DNA of 64,000 nt, taken from NCBI GenBank assembly GCA_964016875.1, contig OZ024737.1, forward strand, positions 31,001,683 to 31,065,682, written 5' to 3'. Position 1 is the stretch's first letter. Every line of letters begins with the position of its first letter. The stretch comes from Fallopia convolvulus. Lineage: Eukaryota > Streptophyta > Magnoliopsida > Caryophyllales > Polygonaceae. Under the pieces are notes generated by a model. The model ran no database searches, had not been told where the DNA came from, and was given only the letters and a program-made list of their open reading frames with translations. The position numbers were made by a program, and so were the translations under genes. This document shows, piece after piece, positions 1 to 10,828 of this stretch.

Positions 1-119
1 AATGATAAATTCAAACCCAATTTTCTAGTACACGGAAAGGTGATTATAGTACTGATATAGAATATAGTACAAATCAGATTTAGACCAAGACACCCTTCAT
101 AAGTTATGATGATACTTAC

Positions 120-3100
120 CATCTTAAGTTTCTTAAGCTCCTTTCTGCCTAACCTTCCTCTCCATCTACATTGTGAAATGAGTGTGGCTCGTTTTATCTT
201 CTTGTGGTATGTGTAATCTCGATGACATCGCCAATTAGCCTGAACTAGTTCAAGTTCAAATCTTTCTATAGAAATTAATTCTTTTCAATAGCAGAAAAAA
301 AACACCTTAAAATAAAATACCTGGATAATTATTGATGCTTTTGTTTGCCTTTTATGTCTAAATTGATTACGAGCAGCCACCGCCCTTGCACTACTCTGTA
401 AGATAAGTGCTGATTGTTGGAGTTCGTTGTAGGCCTTCTTAGAAAGGTGTTTGCGCAAGTTTTTCTGAATTTTTAGTGCATTTGCATTCCTTCTTAATCC
501 TTGGTAGATTTTGTAAGCAAGTCTTCCTATAGATTGACACAAGTACTAGATAAATACAATAAAAAAACAAAGATTCTTGAAGAAATATACTCAAATTATA
601 AGAATTTAGGAATTTACCTCGACAAAGTGCTTGCAAACTAATAGTGGCCTTACGGATGGCAGCGAATTTCTTCTTGGAAATGTAAGTTTTCATCTTCCTT
701 TGTATAGTCTTGGCTGCATTGCCAAGTTTCTCTGCTCTTTGTGCATCTAATTCTGCCATTTGACCAGCTCTGAGGAAAATCTTGGTTTTTCCTATCTGTG
801 AAAAATCACCATAGCTCGTAATTTGATTCAAATTGAGAAAAAAATGTAACATAGTTGGAAACACATGAAATATCTAAGAAAACCTGATAGCCTTCCAGTC
901 CCATCTTCTCTAAAATCATTGCACAAGCAGCCTTCTCATCATCACTGTATGAGAAAGTACAAAAACATCAACATATAATTTACCCATTAAGAATGTATGA
1001 CAAGAAATTAAAAGAGAGAAATTTAGTATGAAACAGACCTTCCCTTTTTGACAGCATCAGGGACAAGAATTTTGAACCGCTTGATAAATTCAAAAAATGA
1101 TCGCCTTGTGGGATACCCTGCACAACTGATCCTGATTGCCTCTAGCACACCCTACAAGGGAAAAAACATAAGTGAAGAAGTGAAAGTTTTAGAGATGACA
1201 ACGGCAGCACTAATAGAAATTTCACTGCACTTACTCCACATCTTAATTGTTGCATGACATTAATGTTCTCAAAGATGGCAGGCTTAAGGAGATTATTCGG
1301 CTTCACACATCTTATGTAGTGAGGTTCTGTTGAATTCAGTGTCTCCATCAGCTGTTGTAATTGCAGCTGCACATAGTTTTAAGAGTTGTCCATATCACGC
1401 CGGATATAGAATTAATGTATTACCAGTCAGGCATTAAAACTTAGAATGAATTATTTGATTTAAAATGTATTAAAGCATTATATTTTGGCTTACAGAACAA
1501 CACTTAAATTTATTGGTTTTATAGTGCATAAAACATGTATTAAAGCGTAATATGCACCCAAATAGGAACAAAGTTACCTTAAAGCGGGAACCAATAGATG
1601 AGAATTTAGAGGACTTAGTTGTCTCCTCGGGGATTGGAGGGAAAAGGCCAGCTACGAAAGAACAATTCGAAGCGCCCAACAAGTCTTGATATTCAGGAAC
1701 AACGTAGTCTTTGTTTTTGTCTAAGAATTGATCAGATTGATACAAAACCTGAAAAGACAAGTGTATGCAGAGTTATATTTTGTAAGAACTTGACATAGAA
1801 ACTTTGGTAACATGTAAGAAAGAGAAAATGGATCACCTCTCCAGCGTAATGTGCAATTGTGAAATCTGTACGGGACAGTTTTGGCTTGATGAAGCGTTTG
1901 TTCTTTTGGAATGTCTGGTATAACTTATTTGAAAAGGTCTCATGAGTTGATTTTGGGAACATACTGAAAATAATACCGTAGGAAAAGAAATATATTATTG
2001 AATGAATATAATAAGTTAATAACAAGACTTATTCAAGTGAAACTAATTGATGAGCAAGAAACAGATCAAGCTTAATTACCAAGCTTCATCAAGCAACGCG
2101 ACAATGCCACCAGGTTTCTGCAGTAAAGATGAATTGATGGAACTTAATGACAAGTGTTGGAACGAAACAGAAAAAAAAAACATAAAAGAAGAATGAAGCA
2201 CTAAAACGCCAATGCGGAGTCAAATGAAGTACCTTCTCAATAAGATCCAAAACATCTTGGTTATCCACAAACTCGATATAACTCCAGTTGATTTCCTCCT
2301 TTGTGTACTCTTCTTGCTCCATCTTGAAAACATGCTGATTGAAATGTTGTTGCAGCTTTTCATTGGTGTAATTGATACAAAACTGCTCAAAACTGCAGAG
2401 GCATAAAGATAAAAAAAACATGAGTTGCCATTTGAAGCTAAATATCATGGTGTCTAAGATTTTACTACTTCATACTTTACCTATTAGCTTTGAAGCTCTC
2501 GAAACCATAAATATCAAGCACTCCAATTAAACATTTGGAGTTTGGGTCTTGCCCAATCGAAATATTAATTTTTTCCACCAACCTACATGTCGATAAGAAA
2601 TCAGCAACAAATTTACAGCACAACAAGAACAAAGATTCATAATTTATATCTTACCATAGGCTAGCCCTATACTAGATGAGTAGGCTAATATTTGCCTTGT
2701 AATTTTCTCAAAGAAAAATACAAATTGTTCTTACCAGTCAAACAAACGACAATATAATGTCTTTGCTAGACCATCTCTGCTAATCAATGCACTAACAGGA
2801 TCAAGACTCCTCTTTATGACTTCTTCAGGGGTGATCATAATACGCTTGCACAGCGCATCCTCTAACTCTTTAGCATTGCACCTGAAAAATAGAATAAAAT
2901 CTCAACTGATGCATGACTCAAATTTTATATAAATCGCCATTTGGACTGTATTTATGTATACATGAGAAGTTCTGCTGCTGTTTCAAGATGAAACTTAGAC
3001 TTGTCATCTTTTGGGACAGACGAATCAATTTCCTTTCCCTTGGTAAACTCTATGTTACCAAGGTGAAGAATTGCAGCTACAACTCTGAATATTGCATCCT

Positions 3101-5001
3101 GCAAATAAAATAAAATAAAAGCTCATATTTGGTAATGATGAGAAAGGAAAACAACAAAAATAAATTTCAAGGTACAAGATACCTGTTCTTGCTTGGTCAT
3201 TCCAACAATATCCATGGCTCTTCTTGTGGCAAGGTAGTCTTTAGCATCATCACTTACTCCAACCAGCTCATAGCAATTTGATTGATTTAGATAGTGGAAA
3301 GTTTGAGGCTTCCCAAGTTTATATTTGTCAAGTTCCTGACATAACAGATAATATTTTAGACAGTGATATTTTAAGTTGAATGTTTACATTCAATAATGCA
3401 AGAACAGGAACCTCTTGTGGAGCTGCACAAAGAAGGTAAAAGCAGTGGTAGTTTCGTTCAGGATCTGAAACTTGGCAAACGCGAGATCTCTCAAGAAGAT
3501 AAGTTCTGATAGCGGCTCCTGAAATTCTTCCTCGTTTGTCAAATTGTATCTCAACGAATTTTCCAAATCGACTGCAGCAAAAGATTTAACAACTTAGTAA
3601 ATTTCAAGTGTAAAGCGTTCCTCTAAACACACAAAATTTAGTAAAAGCTCACCTTGAGTTGTTATTTCTAACTGTTTTTGCATTGCCAAAAGCTTCCAGA
3701 ACCGGATTCGACTGCAGTTACAAGGTAAATACAACCACCTTAAGAACAAGTCGAAGGTTTATAATCTTTATTTGAAATAAGAGGGGGGAAAACTTATAAC
3801 TAGATATTCTAACCATTGCTTGAATAACAGCATATGGATAAGGATAAATTCCCAAAAACTAAGGTGCTATGACCAATTCACAGTACAATGATAAACAAAT
3901 CTTACCTCCAACACTTGTTGCTCAACAGTTCTTCCTTCAGTGGCAGAACGGCCTCCCAAATAAGCAAGGTAACGCATAAGCATCTTAGTGGTCTCGGTTT
4001 TACCAGCACCACTTTCACCACTCACCAAGATGGAGTTACTTTGCCCCTCATTTATCATTGCCCTATATATTCAGTAAATCCGCGTAAGTTCATTATTCAC
4101 ACCAAAATCGAGGTACAAAATAACAAAGTAATGTATATCATGTCGGATCACCTATATGCAACATCAGCAATTGCAAAAACATGAGGGCTTAGCTCCCCAA
4201 GTGCTGCCCCCTTGTAATGGGCCATCATTTGGGAATCATACAGATGAGGTAGCCTTTGAAATGGGTTGACAGCGATAAGGATGTTTCCTGTATAAGTCTG
4301 CAAGAGATGTCACAGAGTAATTAAGACGCCTAGCTTAGAATAATTCAGGTTAAATATTAATCAAAAGGAGCTTACATAGATTTCATTGAGGGAATAGCGA
4401 GTTGCCAAGTTCTGTAGAACTCCAGGTTCATGGAGATAAGACAATTTGGTCATGTCATCGACGCCTCCATCAGGGGCTTCAAGATCTTTCGGATATATTT
4501 TCGATAGCTTAGCCGTAACCTTCAAAGTGCAAAAGATCTCAATATATTTATGTTATCTAGCTCAACACAAATTCACAACCATAAAAACATTCTCTCTCTA
4601 CAAAAAGTTACCTTCTTCCCCTCGGATGTTTGGATTTCAACCTCATTGCCATTAATCTTTGTGACTTCTCCATCAATCCAGCACAAATCAGGATGCTCAA
4701 CCCAAACATGAGAACCCACAATGATTTTTCGAGTAGATGCCTGCAAATTAAAGTTGAGAATATAACAAAATATTTGGCCTCTTTTTTCCAGTTTCAAGTG
4801 TGTAAGCTATTCCTTACATTGTGAAGCAACCCACATCATCTTTTCAGATTAGGATTTTAATATTGGGAATCTATCATAACTTGTTCATCTTAATTGCCTC
4901 TCTTTTAAAACTTAACATACAAAACCAGACGGAAAGATATAAAAACTTAACATACAAAACCAGGTCATCTTTAACCCCATATCATGAATCAAACATACCA
5001 T
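120..5001 (-). CDS. Class XI myosin heavy chain, motor and IQ region (3'-partial)
   Basis: Actin-based motor of the plant organelle-transport class. I read 21 exons on the minus strand: 4999-5001, 4612-4740, 4376-4519, 4152-4297, 3906-4062, 3653-3711, 3412-3571, 3183-3335, 2962-3098, 2735-2881, 2481-2582, 2233-2392, 2080-2117, 1837-1963, 1578-1748, 1235-1366, 1039-1151, 884-944, 618-795, 321-526 and 120-239. They sum to 2643 nt (881 codons). Exon 1 carries only the ATG, followed by GTATGT. The N-terminal [19 protein letters not shown] is typical of plant myosin XI. The P-loop GESGAGKT lies near residue 156, and [19 protein letters not shown] and [12 protein letters not shown] follow in order. 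From about residue 735 there are IQ-type repeats ([15 protein letters not shown]). The coiled coil and DIL cargo domain must lie beyond position 1. The exon-20 acceptor at 527-528 is chosen because it alone keeps the IQ frame. The family is certain; the subclass is not. Confidence 0.95.
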
Positions 5002-5427
5002 GTTGGAATTTCTTCAAGATCCAACTAAACGCCAACACTTGCGACCAAACCTGCCTCAATCACACTGGCAATCACAAACATATTTACAAAACTACAATCT
5101 TGATCGATCTAAAGCCTCGTTCAAATCGCATTCAGCTCATAGATTCCCGTCTTTGTCAGAAAAAACAAGGATCGAATGAATTGTACGGGGGTGAGAAAAG
5201 CAAGAGGAAGGAGAGAATAGATGGTAAAAAAAATTGTAAATAGAAACCAAGAACAAAATGTTTCGAAAAGAGAATTTTCAATGGTGTTGGATAAAAATTG
5301 CAACACAAATCCTAGAATTGCGGCTTTCTCCTCTCTCGCTCGGTCTTTCCCCTTTCCACGCTTTATATACCTTCTGCAATGCGCATTCGTTGTATACTTG
5401 TATGGCTCAATTCGAACAATCATAGTA
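5002..5427 (-). promoter_or_regulatory. Myosin 5' leader and core promoter
   Basis: Because exon 1 codes only for Met, the bases upstream of 5001 should be 5' UTR. A TATA-box match (TATATAAA on the minus strand) lies at 5362-5369, which places transcription initiation near 5335 and gives a leader of roughly 330 nt. The stretch near 5323-5350 is pyrimidine-rich on the plus strand. Open frames here on both strands look like chance. The start site is inferred, not observed. Confidence 0.5.
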
Positions 5428-5719
5428 CTCCCTCCGATCCAAAATAAGTGTCTTTGTAACACTTAATAAGTGTCTTTGTAACACTTTATTATTTATTCAT
5501 TTTAAGTGTCGTTTTAAGTTTTCTATGCAATTGATTAGGAGAGAGTTATGATAATGCTTATTGGAATGTGTTTTTGTTGACTAAAAGTATTCATTCATTG
5601 GTCCAAAAAGGTGGTGAGTGATAAGATTGAGATAAAGTTTAAGATTTTGAGGGTAATTAATATTTTTATTAAAACTAGTGTCAAAATCTAAAACGACACT
5701 TATTTTGAATCGGAGAAAG
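5428..5719. mobile_element. Stowaway-type MITE (Tc1/mariner), 292 bp
   Basis: The ends are inverted repeats of about 30 bp: CTCCCTCCGATCCAAAATAA on the left, and the reverse complement of the right end reads CTTTCTCCGATTCAAAATAA. The element is flanked by TA on both sides (5426-5427 and 5720-5721), the target duplication expected for Stowaway elements. The CTCCCTCCG start is the classic Stowaway signature. A 22-bp unit ending in GTCTTTGTAACACTT is directly duplicated just inside the left end (about 5443-5486). There is no coding capacity. It sits between the myosin core promoter and the CAF1 3' end. Confidence 0.9.
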
Positions 5720-5961
5720 TATTAATTATATTGGTTACTTGAATTGTATTAGTTTCACATTAAATTCAACAAGGTTGTAGCTTTTTGGTGCCAATATATG
5801 GCCATAGAAGATTCATCCAAAAATAGCGATAAAAATCAACACTGTATATTTCGATCAGTAGTCATTAACAGGAGTAAAAACAAATGTCTAACAACAAATT
5901 AATCATCACAGTCCTATCTAAATTTTGCAAAAATTTATGAACTAGAAAAAAATTAATGGAG

Positions 5962-6846
5962 CTAAGATTGAACAAGATAACTACCATTAGCCAACGGAGG
6001 GAAATGATAGTAGCTCCCAATATCAAGCGGGGACGAAAGAATCGACGTACGAATTCCAAACAGAAGGCCGTTATACATGAGCAGCAAATTCCCGTCAAAA
6101 TTACATAATTGCACCGCCTTGATAAAAACGTTAGCTGTGAGCAAGCTGTCGGATCCGGCCTGGTGGGCCGGGCCCTCCCTCTCCGCCCCCACGGCCGCCG
6201 CCAGCTTCTCCAGCCCCATCCAACTGTTGGCGCCGGCCATCATCTTCAAGTCGAAGATCCCGCCGAGGAAGAACTCGCGCGCGGCCTCCGCAAACCCTAG
6301 GATATTAGGCGGGAGCGTCCAGGAGCCGGTCAGCGCCGCCAGCAAGTAGGCCACGTCGTAGAGGCCGTGGAAAGTGATCCACTGGATCTTCCCGGCGTAA
6401 TTGTCCCGGATCCGCTTCAGGAGTTGCGTGAATTGAATCATCCGCACTCCTCTCGTCAAATTCTCGTCGAAATCGATGCCGCATCGTTCCAGCATCCGGA
6501 TCGACGACGGCTCGTGGTCGTGGTACCTAGGGCTGAAGCCGGAGAAGTTGAATTGCCAGACGCCGGCAAATTCGAAAGTAGCAGAGTCGAACACGGCGAA
6601 TCCGATCTGGATCAGCTTGGTTCGCTCGACATTGGACTTGAGATCTTCGTAGCGCTTTTCTTCATCGGCGAATTGAGGCGTCTGGCGGATCGCGCCGGGG
6701 TACTCGGTGTCGAAGGCGACGGTGTTGTAGCGGGAGAGTGCTAAAAGCAGCCTCCTTTCTTCTTTTTTGAAATTGTTGTGATACACCTCTATGATTCTAG
6801 CAGTAGTACTGATGCTTCTTTCGCGAGCGTCCATGGTCGAAGGCAT
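5962..6846 (-). CDS. CAF1: CAF1-type poly(A) ribonuclease (CCR4-NOT deadenylase subunit)
   Basis: A DEDD-superfamily 3'-5' exonuclease that shortens mRNA poly(A) tails within the CCR4-NOT complex. It is a single uninterrupted exon of 294 aa, the intronless form common for plant CAF1 genes. Catalytic motifs appear in order: FDTEYPG (first Asp and Glu), ITFHGLYDVAYL (second Asp) and AHQAGSDSLLT (His and last Asp of the DEDDh type). ERTKLIQIGFAVF and GIFDLK are also family blocks. The frame stays open upstream to 6984, but a minus-strand TATA box at 6951-6957 makes the upper part promoter and leader, so I start at ATG 6846 (MPSTMDARERS). A second ATG at 6834 is possible. The coding part is much richer in G+C than its surroundings. 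Confidence 0.93.
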   Translation of the reverse strand: MPSTMDARERSISTTARIIEVYHNNFKKEERRLLLALSRYNTVAFDTEYPGAIRQTPQFADEEKRYEDLKSNVERTKLIQIGFAVFDSATFEFAGVWQFNFSGFSPRYHDHEPSSIRMLERCGIDFDENLTRGVRMIQFTQLLKRIRDNYAGKIQWITFHGLYDVAYLLAALTGSWTLPPNILGFAEAAREFFLGGIFDLKMMAGANSWMGLEKLAAAVGAEREGPAHQAGSDSLLTANVFIKAVQLCNFDGNLLLMYNGLLFGIRTSILSSPLDIGSYYHFPPLANGSYLVQS

Positions 6847-6950
6847 GATTATCACAAGTAACAAATTTTTGGCAATTTCGAGTTTGTGGAGCCAGAGCGA
6901 GAAAGTTTCGGTTCTTAAGATTCTGGCGAGAGAGAGGGGGTGATTTTGGT

Positions 6951-6957
6951 TTTTATA
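6951..6957 (-). promoter_or_regulatory. TATA box of the CAF1 gene
   Basis: The minus strand reads CTATAAAAACC here, about 105 bp upstream of the chosen ATG (6846). It supports that start over the longer frame opening at 6984, because a start at 6984 would lie upstream of the TATA box. Confidence 0.55.
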
Positions 6958-6984
6958 GTTGTAAGGATTTCCCTTGGAGGACAC

Positions 6985-7721
6985 GGGGAAAGTGCCGTAG
7001 TGGCCAAGGAACGTGGGTCGTATTTCCTTTTATGGTAGGATGATATTTTAACTAATTAATGCATGTTTCCTTATATGCATTTTTTAATGGATTATATATC
7101 GGCTATATAGATATGATTAGATTTCAAGGAATTAATAATATCTTTCTTTCCAAAATAAACTTGGAGGTATATGTTTTTGGGTATTTTTACCGTTATTAAA
7201 TTGCTTTTTGGAATTTTGGATAAATACTTTATAAAACATGATGTGAATTTTCTTACAAAAATTTACTCAAATTCTATGGAGGATAAATTTTTTGTGGCTT
7301 TTAATTTATCCTTTATTGATAGATAAACCACTTTCATAAATACAGCTATCAACTTGATTTTTATATTATTTAGTTCTTTTAATTGTAATTTATATCATTA
7401 TTACTATATACTAAAGTAGATATTTAAAAAAATTAAAAAATAATACATATTGCTTTTTGATTGGACCACACCAATTCTTGTTTAAGATCAATTTTATTGG
7501 TTAAAGTTTAATTGAATATTTTTCTATTGGTTAAAAAATAATTATAGACCCCACAAATAAGAAAATTATTATTTATATTTCTATAAGATTTGGATTTGGC
7601 AATTTTTGGCAAAAAAAATCTTTAAATAAAAAAATATCCAATTATACAAATTAGTAATTTTCTACAAGATTATAAAAAATACATGAAATATTTTATAATA
7701 TTTAAATTTAACAATCTTCAA
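6985..7721. other. AT-rich intergenic stretch without a recognisable gene
   Basis: About 740 bp of AT-rich DNA. I see no coding exon, RNA gene or complete transposon. A fragment near 7406-7500 (ACTATATACTAAAGTAG and onward) loosely resembles the Helitron starts found further right, but too weakly to call. Confidence 0.5.
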
Positions 7722-7793
7722 TATATATGACATTGTTTAAGAGTATACCTATAAAAGAAAAAAAGAAAATTATCCAATTCTAGAAAATATTTT
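7722..7793 (+). repeat. Left member of a direct repeat flanking the palindrome region
   Basis: A block of about 70 bp recurs in the same orientation at about 10829-10903. The shared core runs from the TATAC/TATAAC motif through an A/G-rich run to ATCCAATTCTA. The two copies differ by scattered substitutions. They bracket the Helitron and palindrome complex, which suggests either an old duplication or two copies of the same repeat family. Confidence 0.55.
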
Positions 7794-7856
7794 TATTGTT
7801 TGAATTTTTTTTCCAAAATAACTCTGAAATAATCATCATCATCATCATCAATCAAT

Positions 7857-8009
7857 ATACTATAACTAAAGTCGAATCACTCAATCCTATGTGACAATCA
7901 TTTAACTATGCCAGCTAAGCAAATTAATTTTTACATTTACTAATTTGCCCATCTAAATCTTCAAATATTACTTAATTCTACCACATTATAATTTGCAAAT
8001 ACTATTTAA
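7857..8009 (+). mobile_element. Helitron 5'-end remnant
   Basis: After an (ATC)n microsatellite at about 7832-7852, the sequence TATACTATAACTAAAGTCGAA matches in type the 5' end of the better-preserved Helitron at 24215 (TCTATACTATTACTAAAGTC). Similarity continues through a TATGTGACA/TATGTGTCA motif. The copy is cut off at about 8009, where a second Helitron-like end in the opposite orientation begins. Confidence 0.5.
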
Positions 8010-8566
8010 CTAGTTGATGTACCCGTACGGAATTTTTAATAGTTATTTGATATACTTATTGTAAATAAGTATTTATTTTAAGCGAATATTAATAATTATT
8101 TTTAAACAAATAAAAAATAACTTAATGTTAATAACTTCATATAATTAAACCTCCAATAACTAAATAGAATAACCAATAGGAAAATATGTTCGAAATAACT
8201 AAATAGAATAACCAATAAGAGAATATGTTTGAAATAACTATAAGACTAAAATAAGAAAAATATGTTCGAAATAATGTTTGAGAAAGAAAATTCATGTTGT
8301 CATATTGCAATGATTTGCATTAGATCAGCAAACAATTTCCTTTTTGTACTTCAAAGTTTTTTGGAACTGGAAGTGAAAAGTTGATCTTTTATAAGTTTAT
8401 CTTCATTATCATCATATAGGATGAACTTTCATTTGAACACTTAGAAGGAGTAAGTGGTTCATTCGATGATACGTTGCAGTATAGTTCAGGCTCAAATGCG
8501 GTTCATGGCCTAGTTAAGGTGATGACAAATAGGATAGATGGATTCGACTTTAATTATAGTATATTG
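8010..8566 (-). mobile_element. Non-autonomous Helitron-like element
   Basis: On the minus strand it starts near 8566 with TATACTATAATTAAAGTCGAA and ends at 8010 with CCGTACGGGTACATCAACTAG followed by T. That is a short GC palindrome a few bases before a terminal CTAG, the usual layout of a Helitron 3' end. The length of about 557 bp is nearly that of the related plus-strand copy at 24215-24777. No Rep or helicase coding is present. It forms part of the left arm of the palindrome. A partial counterpart in the right arm starts at about 10413. Confidence 0.6.
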
Positions 8567-8934
8567 ATATTAACTGATAAGAAAATAGTTGCATAATTTG
8601 TATTATAATTTTTTTATATAAAAAAATTCTACATGATGACATTAATGAAAAAAATTCTATATGATAAATCTAGTTGAAATTTCTACGCATTTGAGAAAAT
8701 GAAGATTAATCAAGCTTCATGATACAATGATAAATCTATATACTATGATATGATATTCTACATGAAACATGTTATTGAATCTCATAAAATCTTGTCGTCA
8801 TCATTTGTATTGCTTAAATAATTTGTATTAGAAAATTATGTTATTATTTTTCACATTTGGGATATTTATTTAGTGAATGAGAAGAAAAACTAATTTTGAA
8901 ACTGTAAGGATGTACATATATATATTTAAAATCA

Positions 8935-9333
8935 GTGTTCTAAAAAACGCTAGGCGGGGACTAGGCGGTGGGCTGAGGCCTAGCGCCTAGACGGCTAGGC
9001 GGGGGCCTAGGCGAATTGGTATGATTTTTTTATATAAGATTATTATTTGTGATTGGTAAGAATATATAAATAAAGAATAATCCGATTATAATGTCTATGT
9101 ATAAAGCCTAGAGCCTTCTTAGAATCCACCCAAGCTACCAAGAAGGCTGCCTAGTCCGCCTAGAAGGCCGCCCATCCCGCCTAACACGCCCAACCCGCCT
9201 AGGCCCCCGCCCAGCCCGCCTAGGCGCCCGCCCAGCCCGCCTAGCCGCCCAGCCCACCGCCCAGGACAAAATCGGGACGGTGGACCACCGCCCAGCGCCT
9301 AGGCGGCCGCCCAGGCCGTTTTTTAGAACAATG
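8935..9333. mobile_element. hAT-type MITE with 8-bp target duplication, 399 bp
   Basis: The ends are CAGTGTTCTAAAAAACG and, inverted, CATTGTTCTAAAAAACGG, starting with CA and ending with TG as in hAT elements. Perfect 8-bp flanks TTTAAAAT occur at 8927-8934 and 9334-9341. The interior is extremely rich in GCCTAGGCGG/CCGCCCAG motifs and contrasts sharply with the AT-rich surroundings. The opposite arm of the palindrome has the uninterrupted site with one TTTAAAAT (minus-strand reading of 10320-10327), so the insertion followed the inverted duplication. The open frame at 9135-9371 is a by-product of the biased composition. Confidence 0.85.
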
Positions 9334-9772
9334 TTTAAAATAGAAATATTCATTTTTACATAAAAAATCAAAAATTATTTTTATGTAATTATTTAATATA
9401 AGTTGATCATGAAATACAATTATTTAATATATATTGATTTTACAAAGTTATGTGCATGTTAGATATTGTTTTATGAATTTAATAATATAAATTGATCTTA
9501 ATAATACAATTATATATTGATTAGGTCACTTTACTTATTAGTGATTTGTCATATTATACTTACCTTTTCTAATCGTAGTATCTACAAAAATATATTTTTA
9601 TAAAAGTTAATTATTCTTTAAGATCAATGTATATAAAATCATTAGTGTATCTTTCTTAATTAGCTTACATCTATATAACTTTTTAAGATGAATCAATATT
9701 AAATAATTGTATTTTAAAATAAATTTAGGTTGAATATTATATAAAAGGATTAAATTTATTGTATTTTCTTAG

Positions 9773-10022
9773 TTTGGTTCAAATTAAACAAACTCTTATT
9801 CTGAAAAATGAAACGAATGTACTTTTTCTAGTTCGTAGTGCACTTTTCCTACTTCACAATGCACTTTTTCGGATTTGTACTTTTTGGACTTTGTAGTGCA
9901 CTTTTCATATTTTTTGTAGTGCGCATTTCAGATTGCACTTTTTGTATTTTGTAGTGCGTTTTTCGTACTTTGTAGTGCACTTTTCAATTTTCAAGATAAG
10001 AGTTTGTTTCATTTGAACCAAA
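9773..10022. mobile_element. Small inverted-repeat element with internal GTAGTGCACTTTT repeats
   Basis: The left end TTTGGTTCAAATTAAACAAA mirrors the right end TTTGTTTCATTTGAACCAAA. Each inverted repeat continues inward through CTCTTATTCTG or its counterpart, about 30 bp. Between them are some seven degenerate copies of a GTAGTGCACTTTT(T)CGTACTTT-like unit. It occupies the centre of the large palindrome. No target duplication longer than 2-3 bp is obvious, and it has no coding capacity. The superfamily is unknown. Confidence 0.6.
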
Positions 10023-10828
10023 CTCTGCATATATATCCCTAAAATTTCATGTTACTTTGTCTTCTTATTCACTAATATTTCTTTAATGAGTTGTTCAATT
10101 TGTATTTTTAAATAATATTTAGATCAATTTTCTTAAGTAATTATGAAATAATTGTACTTTTAAGATCAATTTATATGAAATAAGTTCATAAAAAATATCT
10201 AACATGCACGTAACTTTGTAAGATTAGTATATATATTAAATAATTATATTTTGGAATCAATTTATTAAATAATTACATAAAAATATTTTTTTAATATTTA
10301 TGTAAAAATGATTGTTTCTATTTTAAATATATGTGCACATCCCTATAGTTTCAATGTTATTTTTTATTCTCATTCACTAAATAAATATCACAAATGTGAA
10401 AAATAATAAGATAATTAAAGTCGAATCCATCTATCCTATTTGTCATCACCTTAACTAGGCCACAAACTACATTTGAGCCTGAAATATACTACAATGTATC
10501 GTCGAATGAACCACTTACTCCCAAGTGTTCAAATGAAAGCCCATCCTATATGATGATAATGGAGACAAACTTATAGAAGATCAACTTTTCACTTCCAGTT
10601 CCAAAAAAATTTGAAGCACGAAGAGGAAAACTGAGTTGTTTGCGTATCCAATGCAAATCATTGCAATATTACAATAAGAATTTTCTTTCTCAAACATTAT
10701 TTCGAACATATTTTTCTTATTTTAGTCTTATAGTTATTTCAAACATATTTTCTTATTGGTTATTCTATTTAGTATTTGAAGCTTAAATTATATGAAGTTA
10801 TTAACATTAAGTTATATTAAGATATATT

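Larger units (their letters stand above)
8010..10825. repeat. Imperfect palindrome of about 2.8 kb (inverted duplication)
   Basis: Long stretches of the left half are reverse-complementary to the right half. About 8377-8560 pairs with about 10415-10610, 8090-8290 with 10680-10820, and 8840-8934 plus 9342-9520 with 10140-10400. Mirror landmarks include GGATAGATGGATTCGACTTT on the left and AAAGTCGAATCCATCTATCC on the right. The left arm is longer because it carries a hAT MITE (8935-9333) and a segment (about 8570-8838) missing on the right. The centre holds a small inverted-repeat element (9773-10022). A transcript through it would form a long hairpin. Confidence 0.8.

Noticed and set aside
527..546. 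Alternative acceptor (CTAG before TACTTGTGTCA) for myosin exon 20
   Set aside because: It shifts the frame away from the IQ repeats. The acceptor TATAG before GAAGACTTGC keeps [12 protein letters not shown] in frame.
5121..5466. Overlapping frames on both strands upstream of the myosin ATG
   Set aside because: They lie in the leader and promoter with a TATA box in between and show no conserved domain.
6077..6744. Plus-strand frames across CAF1
   Set aside because: Shadows of the GC-rich CAF1 coding strand; the minus strand carries the full deadenylase motifs.
9135..9371. Arg/Gly-rich open frame in the GC-rich block
   Set aside because: It is a by-product of GGCGGGC repeats inside the hAT MITE, with no domain and no splice context.
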